This document shows, one piece after another, positions 13,199 through 23,699 of a DNA stretch of 64,000 bases (the stretch's first letter is position 1; each line of letters opens with the position of its first letter). The DNA lies in the NCBI GenBank assembly GCA_947568835.1, contig OX387602.1:17845021-17909020 (forward strand), in the 5' to 3' direction. This DNA is from Protonemura montana. Its lineage: Eukaryota; Arthropoda; Insecta; Plecoptera; Nemouridae. Both the position numbers and the translations under genes were made by a program. Under the pieces are notes generated by a model. That model was given only the letters and a program-made list of their open reading frames with translations. It had not been told where the DNA came from and searched no databases.

Positions 13199-13246
13199 TG
13201 AAAACCAACTGGTTTTCTTGTAGTCATTCTTTTTAAAGTGTGCAAA

Positions 13247-13252
13247 AATAAA
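13247..13252 (+). terminator. Poly(A) signal of the SLC22 gene
   Basis: AATAAA lies 49 nt after the TAG at 13196-13198. It is separated by only about 260 bp from the convergent poly(A) signal of the coiled-coil gene. Confidence 0.75.
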
Positions 13253-13513
13253 TATCTGATGATGACATGGCATATAAATGATACATTCTTCTGATCTGAA
13301 TACAAAAGTAGCCTAACACTAGTGGTATTTGATAACTGATCTGCTTCTTTGCTCTTCAATATTCCTTATAATTTATAAGGTACCATGGATTTTTGGTCTT
13401 ACACTTGAAACAATTTGTTTCGACATTTATTGAATACTTTCCTACTGAAATCAAATATTTTACATGTTACAAATTAACCATCAACTCTATTCTAAATTCT
13501 TAATAGATAAATA

Positions 13514-13519
13514 TTTATT
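13514..13519 (-). terminator. Poly(A) signal of the coiled-coil gene
   Basis: TTTATT on the plus strand reads AATAAA on the minus strand, 52 nt beyond the TAG stop at 13571-13573. Confidence 0.7.
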
Positions 13520-13570
13520 ACTTGTTTGAAGGAACACATTTGTGCTAGACATAATAACAGATGTTAATTT

Positions 13571-16500
13571 CTATTTAACTGTGGCTGAGTCGTCGACAGT
13601 TTCAAGGTCTGATGCGCCAGTCTGTTGCAAGAGACTGGCCTCTACTTCGGCAATGTTGCACTGTACGCCGCGTTCCACACACTCTGCTTTCTTGGCAAGC
13701 TCTCGCTCAATCTGCAGAGACTTCTCAAGTGCCCTAAAATAATTGCACACTCAGGTATCTACTTCCAAATTCAAAATCAATTCCAGAAGTATCACTTCAG
13801 ATATTGATGCAAGTACTGGTAAATATTTAATATACCAATGGATATACCAATGGGAGAGCCATTTAAAACATAGTTGCCATATTTTACCCTCGAGTGTTAG
13901 CCATATTCCTGGTATGAAGCAAGCAAGGTTGAACAAAGTCATGCAGCTGGAAGCCACCAACTGAGGTTCAACTCTAAGAACTATCTTACATTTATTTATT
14001 TCCAAAAAGGTTTTCAGAACGGACCTTAGATTCTCCTTGAGCTGTAGGTTCTCGATAGCCAGTGTGCTGTTGCTCTCCTCTAATTGCAGCGCTCGTTTCT
14101 CCTCCACGACAAACTTCTCACTGGCTTCTTGCTCCATTTTCTTAAAAATTTCTTGTTGCTTGACGGCTACCTGTTGCTGAGCGCTAAGACTAGAGCTACA
14201 CTCTATCTCGTCAGCCAAGCGACCTTCGAGTTCCCGGATTTGCTGAAACATTGCAAAGCACGACATTCATCAATCCTGGTCTTCACTTTGTCCCTACAAT
14301 CCTTATGATTTTTGGCCTACCTCTTTTAGAGCAGCTACCTGTCCTTCATTTGCCGTGCTCGATATACCTGAAGATGCGCTGTTTGACATTTGCATAACTT
14401 CAATTTTGGCTGAAACCAACATGATTCTTAATTTACTCATTTTTAATTTACTTACTGACCATATTGCATATAAATAATTTCAAGTAGCAGTTTCACATGC
14501 CATGATTAAAATAATTGCAACTGATTCTCTTAAGCTAGTAAAAATTGAATGCCTCACCGCTAAGGTGCACCACTTTCTCCTCTAGTTCCGTGCGTTCCAT
14601 GTCAGCCTGGTTCCGTAGGCACGCATGGTGTTCTGCACACAGCAACGCATGGGACGCTCGTAACTTGGCAACTTCCATCGTCTGCTCCAGCCGCTTTTGG
14701 TCTTCTTCGAGGCGGTGCACCTCACTGAAATATTAGGTAGACCTTATTTCTACTTCCTGGTTTCTCATTTTACTAACTAGATAGATTAGAGATAGGAGGA
14801 AATTGAGAAAACATAAGAATAAGTCAAATGCTGAACCATGTTTTTTCTGGTGTTTGGCAAGCAACTTTTTAAAGTTTTACCATTACACTATTATGATATT
14901 ATTTGTATTGCTTCTAAACGCTTCTACTCGACATGAACAAGGCAACATAACCTAAACGTCATACCACGTCATTGCCACCAGCTCTTTCAACTTTGGTAAG
15001 TTGTGTTCCTTCTTTCCTTATTCTCGTTGTATACATCAGCATTTTGGTACTCTTACCTTAATTATTATTCAAATCATGTATGTCGGCTGTGAGCGACTGC
15101 GTTTACCTGACAATTTGCTCGTGAATGGAGCGTAACTTGTTCTGCCCGTTTGTATTGCTCTCTTGGTAAGTCACCTGGTAACGCAACTGTCCATCCACCT
15201 CCTCAGCCTTGCGTCGAAGCTTCATGTTTTCCATCTGACAAGAATCAGAATTACTATTTGGGTTCTAGAGATAAGTAGACCACAGACTGCACGAGCCCAC
15301 GTAAATACTACTCATCAACTAGGATTTCAACTCTTTCAAATGTAGAAAATTTGAACTTCTGCACACCAAAAAAAACATCAGACATCTTTCAACAACCATA
15401 CAGAAAAACTTATTGAACAGTTTGGAGTCGAGGTTGTCCGGTTGTGCTTTTTCGTGGAATGCAGTTTCCCACTTGTAAAATTACTCTTCAACGTTTTTTA
15501 TTATTATGAACATTATAACCGTCTCAAAAATTTGATGTCCAAACAAGGAATCGAACCCCGATCTCCAATTATCAAGGTGTTGCTCTAACCCATTGAGCTA
15601 CTTGGATACCTGCTTTTTGAGACGATTTAAGTGTATTTGGTTCTACTCCTGGAGATCTGTCATTCTCATCAAATACACTAAAATCGTCTCAAAAAACAAG
15701 CAAGAGTCCAAGTAGCTCAATGGTCTAGAGCAACACCCGCGATAGGTGGAGATCGGGGTTCGAGTCCCCGTTTGGGCATTAATTTATGAGACGGTTATAG
15801 TGTTCATAATAATAAAATACCCTGCGTATTTCGAGCGTTTGCAATTTAAATACGATTCCATCTAAACTGTTCAACATTATTGGGATATATATACTTTCTA
15901 CTACAGAGTATCAGTGGGAAGAATATAACCCATTGGTTTATTTAACAGCTCTGCTTAACACCAATAAAACATTTATAATTAACCATTTTTTTCATTAGAA
16001 ATAAAATAGTATCCGCAAAAAAATAAACAAAAATCTTAAAAAATATTTTAATTATGAAAGAGTCGAGTCAATCACAGTGATCGGAGTGAGCGTGACCTCG
16101 GATTTCAAAGAAACTGCAAACCTGTAAATCTCGTGCCTGATCCTTGAGCATGTCCCTCTCGGCCAACGCTGCATCCAGCTGCACACGTTGGCGAGATGCG
16201 GTCTCACGCACTCCACCCCGCTCCTCCTCCCAGCGGCGGAGCGCCCCGTTGGCCAGCTCCAGCTGCAGCTGCACTTCCTGGTTCTCTCGACGGGCGCGGT
16301 CCAAGGAACGTTCCAGCTCATGGCGTGCCAAGTACGCGGCGTTCAGCTCCTTACGGGACTCTTCCAGTGTGTTCTGTACACGAAAGCCGGGATTCACATA
16401 TTACCCTATCCGTGACATAAGCCGCAAATGAACAGGGGGGTGCAAATGCTTCCAAGAATATCGACAAAAGGGCTTCAACTGGTTGGGGGGGGGGGGGGGG

Positions 16501-19500
16501 GGAGAATCGCACGTATTAAATATTTAAATATGTTGAATGAAAACTAGTCTGGGCGAAACACTCGCCTACCGCCACTGTGCACGTCAGCTTTGTCAAAATT
16601 GCCTACACGTATTATAATGTTTGCCATTCAATAATCATTAAATCCATCCACTTTAGAAAGATAAAAATAAACAAGAGTTAAAAGTTTGTAAACGGTTTGT
16701 TTGTCAACCTTTGACAAAACTGTGAATCTAATTTCTTTCCTTTATGAAATTTACTTGGGAGTGCATATACAACTTTGGGCAACATTTCTTCCAACGGGCA
16801 GTTTTAATATGTCCAACTTAATTTATTGGATAAGTGCTAAGGATAAATCACGTAGACATGAGTCTAAAAACCATCATAATTTATTAGACTCATCCCCATG
16901 GTTACACCTAATCAGATACTTCTGTTTTCATCTTAACCTGCTTCTTGAACTGGCATTTAGCATTGTGAAAACGGTGAGAATAGAAATAGAAAAGTTCGGC
17001 TGAAATTTAAGTATTTTTCAGGAAGGCTTTCAGGAAGGTGCAACTCGAACAGCAGGATTCCTCCACAAATCCATGCAGTCGAGTGTTTGATAAGCATTAC
17101 TATGGGATTTGCAAGGCTAATGAAGTTGATGTAGTAATGAAGTTTCATTCCTCCAACCTCTCCCCCGAACATAACTGATTAGTGATCATGTGTATGATGG
17201 TCACCCATCCAATATCTGACCCAGCGCAGTGTTGCTTAACGTCGGTGATCTCACGAGAACCGGTGTTTCCAGCACGCCAAACCGTTCGGTGGGACGATTC
17301 GAGGAGGGCTCGTAAGCAATTGGACCACCCGCTGTGTGACTTGATTTGGTCAAGAACACTCACATCTAACAAATGCTAACATAGTTAAAATAAATCTAAT
17401 TAAACATCCGCAATTAAAGTACGAGAATTTGCAGTTGTTTAGCATCTGCATGCCTGGAAAACATTTGGTCTGTGATAGCAGCCGTGGACGCCATTGCTGT
17501 TATCACCTCGATCCACTTCGAAAACCGGTCAGTCAATAGGAACCGAGCTTCAGTCGATCGAAACTACGAGGCGGGGTCGATCGAGCACGTGTTGTGACGT
17601 CACTTGAACAGCGATGCTGTCGGTTTCAGGCGATACTCTTCTGTCGGCTACTCGCCTGGTACGAAGAGACAAATTTTCGCCTCGTTTTAGACGATTATTT
17701 CAGTTGAAACTTGTCATGGTTGGATTAACCGTACGTATAGGCAGTCCCGTGGCACTCCGCAATTGAACAATTGAACAATTGACAGCAATCGAAAAAATTG
17801 AAGGACGGTACAACTCGAACCACAGGATTTCTCCACAAATCCATGCTGTCGAGAGGTTGATAAGCAAGGCGAGTTAAGTTGCTGAACTAACTTTCAACCC
17901 TCTTACCTCTCTCCCGAACAGAACTGGTCATGTGTATGATGGTCACCCATGTTTCAGAAGTCAAATACAAAAGCTGACAACCATGTGAAAGTATTTAAAG
18001 CATAGATTTAAATTGCAAATGGGGTTGGATTGTTTCGCTCGCTACGCTCATCAAACACATACCATTTCAATTTTTGAATGTCGAAGTCGTTACGGGAAAA
18101 ATAACTTCAATAACCACAATTTAAAGGTCAAATTAAGTTGCAGGAGACATTTTGCATTACATGCATGCTCCCTTATGATATCACAGATCAGAGGCGCCGG
18201 AGCAGCGATCATATTTCAGAGATCAGCCAGATCAGTGAACTCCAGTCTGCTAGAGCCTCTCTTGCAGTCCTGGAACATCAAACACGGAGAGAAATTGTTC
18301 TGCTTTTTCGACTGCCGAGTTAAATTTTAACCAGTGGACTTGTTTCGCGGCGACCAGCACTACAGCGAAATGAGTAATTCGGCTCTGGATGGGCGCGGAG
18401 TTTCGTATCTGCAAGATAGCCGTCAAAAACAAGGTGTGAGCTTACAGATTCTTTTAAAATAAGGAACCTGGACCAATACTTTGTTCGCTGCCGGCAAAAA
18501 TTAAAAATTGATTTCGTTGCGTGGAGCGAAACAAGCACGCTGTTACGGAATGTCCTGCACAGAGGCGACGGCGAATGTTATTTCCAGGGGGGTGCAAGCG
18601 CACTCCCTTACGCCCCCCTCCGGGCGCCCATGCTTACAATAATGCGCCTGCGTGTGAGCTTACTTTCCGTAAGAACTCGAGTCTTTATGCGTTTCTAAAG
18701 TTTTTGAGATTTGCATTCGAAACTCTTTGGAACGTCTTGGAATCGACGATTTTCATTGCTAAGTCGAGGTCGCGACACCTTTGGGCAAATTTTGGGTAGT
18801 TCTGGGGGGTGCATTTTGTTCATTGTTTGTTTTTTTGGAAAACACACGTTGAAATTCGTTTGAAACGGTGCAACCTTCAAATAAAATTTAAGTTGCTGGA
18901 AAATGGGATTGATTCTGAGGACTTCCAGTCCTTGTCTAGTTTCAGGTCCGGGATTTTCCCCTGGTACCCAGAATTCGATTTAAATTGCCGATCCATGACT
19001 ATAATGATGACATGGATGACTATCCATGATTATGTATCATGACGTTCCTTATATAATCTATGTATTATCAACAGGAAATAAAGAGAAATTGAAAAAAAAA
19101 TTAAGGGTAGTTAAACGAGTAGCGAAACATCATGAGGCTGAGATCCTGTTCCATGCCAAGACGAATGAAAATGCCTCCGAACTATAAAAAAGAGTCCAAA
19201 AAATATCACGCATTGCATCAAATACATTTTCTCTCGTTTCATGACCTGTTGATTGTATCGCTCAAGGTACTTGAAATGAACTTTGAAGAGGTTGCTGACC
19301 AGCTATCGCGGAAACAATCAATGATTGGACGGCTTTTGAACACAAAATAATTCGACCCCCAAATGCGTTGTCCTTTTTTCTTCGTATATCTCCCGACAGT
19401 AGACGCTAATCACAAATTGTGAGTAAAATTACAAGATCTCCGATTGCAATCTATCAATAGTCTATTGTGTGAATTAATGAATGCACCACTCAATATTGAG

Positions 19501-22500
19501 TGCATACGAATTTAGATATGACCACTCTTGCTGTAAGTATTCGACATTGAGTTAATTGTACCTACGATATGGCAATGGTCGATATATTCAAGCGATATCC
19601 TGGACCGTCATATCTCCGACGTTTAATTATTGGTGTGATTGCACCGCTATGAACTTGAATTTACTTAGTAAGACGATTACGCCATCTAAGATGACAAATC
19701 AAAACTTTTCAGGCTGTCTAAGATAACAATATAATGGGAGTAATTTACTCAAAAAAATCCATCAAAAGAAGGTGATATAAGTAAGAAACCACCTTTCATC
19801 GCCGACATTCGTCTACGAAGCACGCATTCCAGAGTTACATAACTAACAGCAAAAAGGTAAGCCAGAAAAATAAATATTTTTTGTTCTTGCAACGACTAAT
19901 TTTACTCGAGAATACATTTTCGCTTGTCCTCTAAATGGCTCAGCTCTAGCGCGTTCTTGATGACTGTTGTTTTGCAGATACTGCCATCATCGGCCTTCAC
20001 TATGGCCACCGACTGCTGCTCGTGCTCGTTCACCGATACCTCCTACCTGGGCAACACTTGCGGTGCCAGTTTCACCCTCTTCATGGGCCTAATTGATATA
20101 ATTATTCGGAGTCAGTGTGACATCGCCGAACCCTGCCTCCGTACCGGAACCAACTCCCTTGAAGACGAACCGGCGATCTATGACTTCATCGTGGTGGGCG
20201 CGGGAGTAGCCGGCCCAGTGGTGGCGACCCGACTCAGCGAGGACCCTGCCAATCGCGTGCTGCTCTTTGAAGCCGGCCCAGAGGAACCCAGCACGACGCT
20301 GCTTCCGGCATTCGCCACGGCCGCTGTCGGTACCGAACTCGACTGGAAATACTATACTGTTGCCCAGGATAATGCGTGTTTGTCCAAAGGCGGAATTTGC
20401 TACTGGCCTCGTGGCAAAATGATTTCGGGGACGTCTGGTATGCAGGGGATGATGTATACGAGAGGCCATTCCAGCATTTTTGACAACTGGGCAGCTGCTG
20501 GTAACACTGGATGGAGTTTCGAAGATGTTCTTCCATACTTTAAGATGTCGGAAAACAATCAGGACAGGGACATCGTCGACGAAGAGTACCATGGATTTGA
20601 TGGCCCTCTGACCGTGGGTCAGTTCCCGTATCACCCTCTGCTGGCCGAAACGGTAATTCAGGCCGGCGTGGAGTCTGGGTATTTGGAACTAGACGTAAAC
20701 GGCAAAAACCAGACAGGATTCGCCATCGCGCAGATGATGGTATCCGAAGGACTCCGCGGCAGCACTGCGAGGATGTATTTGCGCAAAGCATCTACTAGGG
20801 AGAACCTACACGTAGCCATCAACAGTTATGTGGTGAAGATTCTCACCACAGACAACAGCGTGGCGTATGGGGTACAATACTTCGACACCAATGGTAACAA
20901 CAAGACAGCCTACGCCCGCAAGGAAGTGATTCTTTCGGCCGGTGCGATCGGCTCTCCCCAGTTACTCCTCCTCTCTGGCATTGGACCCAAAGAAGATCTC
21001 GAAGCCCTGTCGATACCAGTGGTTCAGGATCTCCCTGTCGGAAGGAACCTCAGAAACCACGTATCAGCGCCTGTCCATTTCACGATCAACGACACCTCTT
21101 ACGAGAGCTTGAACCTGGAGGTGCTCGACCAGTTCCTTCGAAACCGAACCGGGCCTCTGACCTCGACGGGGGTCACCCAAACGACCGGCTTGATGCTGTC
21201 CAAGTACGCCACCGAAGGCGTCCCCGACCTACAGGTCTTCTTTGATGGGTACAGCGCCCACTGCTCCAGGACCGGCCTGAACGAAGAATGCACCAGCGGA
21301 GAGATCGCTGCAGAATGTGGCAGAAGAGCTTTGACATCCCGGCCAACCGTCGTTATGCCACGCAGCGTTGGAACCATTAAGTTGAAATCCGCCGACCCTT
21401 TCGAGTACCCGCTGCTCGACCCCAAATACTTCACAGCGACCATCGACGCGGACATCCTCGTCGACGGACTTAAGCAGGTGGTCAACTTCGTGGACACGGA
21501 GGCGTTCAAACAGTGGGGCTTCGAGGTCGTCGCGGAGGTGACTGAAGGCTGCGAGGCGTTCGAGTTCGGCACTGATGATTATTGGCAATGCCATGTGCGT
21601 CGTTCAACGGGAGCGGAAAACCACCAGGGAGGCACGTGCAAAATGGGCCCGGCCGGCGACGTGGAGACGGTCGTCGACCCTGAGCTAAGGGTGCTAGGTA
21701 TCCCAAACCTAAGGGTGGTCGATGCGTCTGTGTTCCCAGTGATGTATTGGTCAATGCACGCGGGTGTACGCAGTCCACCCACTATTAATTTTATTTTTGG
21801 CCGTACCCCCACTTTGAATTTTTGAGGGAACGCAGGTGAATGCACGGGAAAGCAGTATTAAATTATGATTATTCGGAATATCCTGCACTTCTTTTTTTAA
21901 AAGCCGAAAATATCCCAGTTAAGGGTTTTATTTCTAATAATCCACTTACTTAAAAATAGACCTAGCAAGATTGCCACTGTATGCGAACGTACTAAGAGTA
22001 GGTAGGCTGGAACTATGTCGGCGTCGCGACTTGCAACAAAGGGGTTAGTTAGAACCATATTACTGTTATCACGTAGGGAAGTCGGTAGCCGCTTTCGCGG
22101 CGTCGCACGGCGGTGCAAGCTCTCAGAAGCAAGCCCGCTTCAAATAATAAGAATTCGCAGGAAAGACAAAAATACAAACAATAACCAAATTGCCACATAC
22201 GAGCCACACTGGACGAGTTAGTTCAATTCAAGATACAGAAGAGGAAGCAAGTGGATTTGCATTCCCTTTCGGGCCTTGCCCCTCCTAAAAAACCAAAATT
22301 TGGTTTGGGAGAAGTTGAAGACACCACCAACGTCGAATGAAGAAGAGTTCAATGAAAAAGAGTCATTGTGGAAACTGATGTAATCTCCTCAACGCGAAAG
22401 TACGCGCGTATCTATGGATAGTTTCAACAAAAATTTAAACCAGTATTCGATTAAAATGATTAGACTTTCTTTTACCAGATTCCCGAATCCCCACCAAATT

Positions 22501-22733
22501 TCAAGACTGCAACAATGTGGGAAGGTGTAGACATGAGAGGGCGGCATTAATTTAATTTTCTCAAAATCATTACGTAATTAAAAATGCAGTTCTGACCATG
22601 TCATTCCAAGCCCAATTTCATCGTAAACTCGTAGATTGGCTCCAAAAGAAACCTTAGAATAAAAATTCACTTGGAGCTGCGCCCGAAGCCCCCTATTTCC
22701 ACTCTTTCGGTGCATTCGCCTTGGGTCTCCTCC

Positions 22734-22771
<38 letters not shown>

Positions 22772-23662
22772 CCGACACAAAAAAATGGGTCATTTTTGCG
22801 TACCCCCACTAAAAATTTTACGAATACATCACTGTGTGTTCCCGTACATGCCCAATGCCAACCCGACGGCGGCGATTATCATGGCGGCCGAGAAATGTGC
22901 GGACATGATCAAGGCCTCGTGGAAGTCGCTGATTAAGCAGGACACAAATCACAGAAATGTCGATCAATAACAGGATCGTGGGCGTTTTAATTCGTTGTTA
23001 ATTTATGCTATTCACTTGCACCTTTTATACCATTGCATTACAAACCTGATTGGTTATCTTCTTGTACCATAGTTTATGTTAATTTACATAAAATGATTCA
23101 CATTACTCACATATTTTTTTTTCCTTACCTACTCAGTCGCTCCTGGCTGGGAAGTTCTTTTATCCAAATATATATATGGCTCGGAAATTTCAATTTTAAT
23201 CTGAGCCATGTCTCACCGACACTGGGTTATAATTTACAACTGTCAAACAGACAGACAGATAATTCATTCTTTTAAGGTTTCGGTCACACATATGGCTTGT
23301 CGCTGGCCGAAAATGTGGGTTAAATACACCAGACAATTTCCACATTGACCAAGGAATATTATTAAACTTTGAAATGATATCTGCTGTAAATTTCCCATGC
23401 AGCTGGTTCAAATAAAGCCTTCTAATGGAAACGGTTAGTTTCTTTGAAGATTGAAATATTCGAACTCATGTGTATCAATGTCGCTGGAGATGTTTTTGAC
23501 CTTATAAGAGCAGTCTCACGAGTGTCCTACTCCTAGAGTCTAGACGATACTCACCCTCTTGAGATGTAGCTGATGCAACGACTCACAAAGCCGTTGCTCC
23601 AGGTGGCGTAAGTCCGTGTCGTCACCTGCCACCTGTCCCACCGCCTTCAAAGAAAACTCCAT
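13571..23662 (-). CDS. Coiled-coil protein of ~374 residues, family not recognised
   Basis: Read on the minus strand, exons are 23662-23555 (ATG at 23662), 16373-16122, 15234-15107, 14724-14558, 14409-14321, 14242-14025 and 13733-13571. Phases agree throughout and give a protein starting MEFSLKAVGQVAGDDTDLRH and ending DDSATVK. Nearly the whole chain is charged heptad-type coiled coil (LEESRKELNAAYLARHELER, RRWEEERGGVRE, LEEDQKRLEQTM, QQEIFKKMEQEA, LEKSLQIERELAKKAE), broken by a Ser-rich linker (MSNSASSGISSTANEG) in the fifth exon. No enzymatic or membrane segment is visible. The donor after the 14242-14025 exon (AG/GTCCGT) is weak but the junction is in phase. A structural, centrosomal or scaffold role is only a guess. 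The 7.2-kb first intron contains a GMC oxidoreductase gene on the other strand. Confidence 0.85.
15495..15819. repeat. Head-to-head pair of tRNA-like repeats forming a ~145-bp-arm inverted repeat
   Basis: Arms 15495-15640 and 15670-15819 are reverse complements at about 80-90% by eye, with a ~30-nt spacer. Each arm carries a tRNA-like core. On the plus strand 15706-15778 has a pairable acceptor (GTCCAAG/TTTGGGC), D-arm GCTC...GAGC and T-arm CGGGG-TTCGAGT-CCCCG. On the minus strand 15608-15537 has the same layout with GGTTCGATTCC. The cores are flanked by shared sequence (GAGACGATTTTAGTG, GAGACGGTTATAG), as expected of SINE or foldback copies rather than plain tRNA genes. It lies in the second intron of the coiled-coil gene. 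Confidence 0.75.
16485..16502. repeat. Homopolymer (G)18
   Basis: Eighteen consecutive G within the first intron of the coiled-coil gene. Confidence 0.95.
17030..17290 (-). mobile_element. 5S rRNA-derived SINE, copy 1
   Basis: Read on the minus strand, the head resembles animal 5S rRNA: AACACCGGTTCTCGTGAGATC, then a GTTAAGCAACACTGCGCTGG box-A/intermediate region, then the box-C-like GGATGGGTGACCATCATACA. A unique tail follows that is shared with the other two copies (AATCCTGCTGTTCGAGTTGCACC). This is the organisation of SINE3-type elements with an internal 5S promoter. It lies in the first intron of the coiled-coil gene. Confidence 0.8.
17802..17950 (-). mobile_element. 5S rRNA-derived SINE, copy 2 (5'-truncated)
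   Basis: The tail matches the other two copies (GAAGGACGGTACAACTCGAA on the plus strand). The match stops abruptly inside the box-C-like GTCACCCAT at 17950, so the 5S head is missing. 5' truncation fits target-primed reverse transcription. Confidence 0.75.
19776..19781 (+). promoter_or_regulatory. TATA box candidate for the GMC gene
   Basis: TATAAG lies 80 nt upstream of a strong donor (AAAAAG/GTAAGCC at 19856/19857). That donor would end a 5' non-coding exon starting near 19805, spliced to the acceptor at 19977 (GTTTTGCAG). Confidence 0.5.
20002..21825 (+). CDS. GMC oxidoreductase (glucose dehydrogenase / ecdysone oxidase-like), 3' end disrupted
   Basis: FAD-dependent alcohol or sugar oxidoreductase. 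The substrate is unknown; insect members include glucose dehydrogenase and ecdysone oxidase. The start at 20002 (MATDCCSCSF) lies just after an acceptor at 19977 and matches usual family N-termini. An in-frame ATG at 19960 is possible only without splicing. Seen: Cys-rich N-terminus with a hydrophobic FTLFMGLIDIIIRS segment, Rossmann FAD motif VVGAGVAGPVVATRLSEDP, GMC signature 1 around YWPRGKMISGTSGMQG, signature 2 GAIGSPQLLLLSGIGP, and catalytic His in ENHQGGTCKMG. Coding is one uninterrupted exon of about 578 native codons. The last ~29 codons (from 21737) are transposon sequence and the normal end lies at 22843-22970, so the in-window ORF loses the final active-site region. It is nested in an intron of the coiled-coil gene, opposite strand. 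Confidence 0.92.
   Translation: MATDCCSCSFTDTSYLGNTCGASFTLFMGLIDIIIRSQCDIAEPCLRTGTNSLEDEPAIYDFIVVGAGVAGPVVATRLSEDPANRVLLFEAGPEEPSTTLLPAFATAAVGTELDWKYYTVAQDNACLSKGGICYWPRGKMISGTSGMQGMMYTRGHSSIFDNWAAAGNTGWSFEDVLPYFKMSENNQDRDIVDEEYHGFDGPLTVGQFPYHPLLAETVIQAGVESGYLELDVNGKNQTGFAIAQMMVSEGLRGSTARMYLRKASTRENLHVAINSYVVKILTTDNSVAYGVQYFDTNGNNKTAYARKEVILSAGAIGSPQLLLLSGIGPKEDLEALSIPVVQDLPVGRNLRNHVSAPVHFTINDTSYESLNLEVLDQFLRNRTGPLTSTGVTQTTGLMLSKYATEGVPDLQVFFDGYSAHCSRTGLNEECTSGEIAAECGRRALTSRPTVVMPRSVGTIKLKSADPFEYPLLDPKYFTATIDADILVDGLKQVVNFVDTEAFKQWGFEVVAEVTEGCEAFEFGTDDYWQCHVRRSTGAENHQGGTCKMGPAGDVETVVDPELRVLGIPNLRVVDASVFPVMYWSMHAGVRSPPTINFIFGRTPTLNF
21737..22834. mobile_element. hAT-like non-autonomous element (1098 bp) inserted in the GMC coding sequence
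   Basis: The element begins CAGTGATGTATT and ends AATACATCACTG, 12-bp perfect terminal inverted repeats with further subterminal similarity (GGGTGTACGCA versus GGGGGTACGCA read inward). It is flanked by an exact 8-bp duplication, TGTGTTCC, at 21729-21736 and 22835-22842. Removing the element and one repeat restores an open GMC reading frame. TIR form and 8-bp TSD indicate the hAT superfamily. No transposase is visible. A short open stretch near 22210-22338 (encoding QKRKQVDLHSLSGLAPPKKP) may be captured or residual coding sequence. A run of 36 C sits near the right end. Confidence 0.9.
22735..22770. repeat. Homopolymer (C)36
   Basis: Thirty-six consecutive C inside the hAT-like element. Reading frames through it give meaningless polyproline or polyglycine. 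Confidence 0.95.
22843..22970 (+). pseudogene. Displaced C-terminal end of the GMC oxidoreductase
   Basis: This segment encodes YMPNANPTAAIIMAAEKCAD and a further 21 residues to a TAA stop at 22970. It aligns with the family C-terminus (usually ...NTNAPTIMIAEKAADMIK...), including the Asn region that complements the catalytic His. It resumes the GMC frame exactly at the target-site duplication of the hAT-like insertion. No promoter of its own is seen. Confidence 0.88.
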
Positions 23663-23699
23663 TTCCTTTCACGTGACCTGCAGGGTTCAAGCCGGTGGT

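Noticed and set aside
15537-15778. Two functional tRNA genes
   Set aside because: The plus copy has G instead of U at position 33 and the minus copy has a poorly paired anticodon stem. Both sit in larger duplicated repeats, so SINE-type elements are likelier.
22671-22936. ORFs with polyproline/polyglycine over the C36 run
   Set aside because: Homopolymer translation. Only the part after 22843 carries real (GMC) coding sequence.
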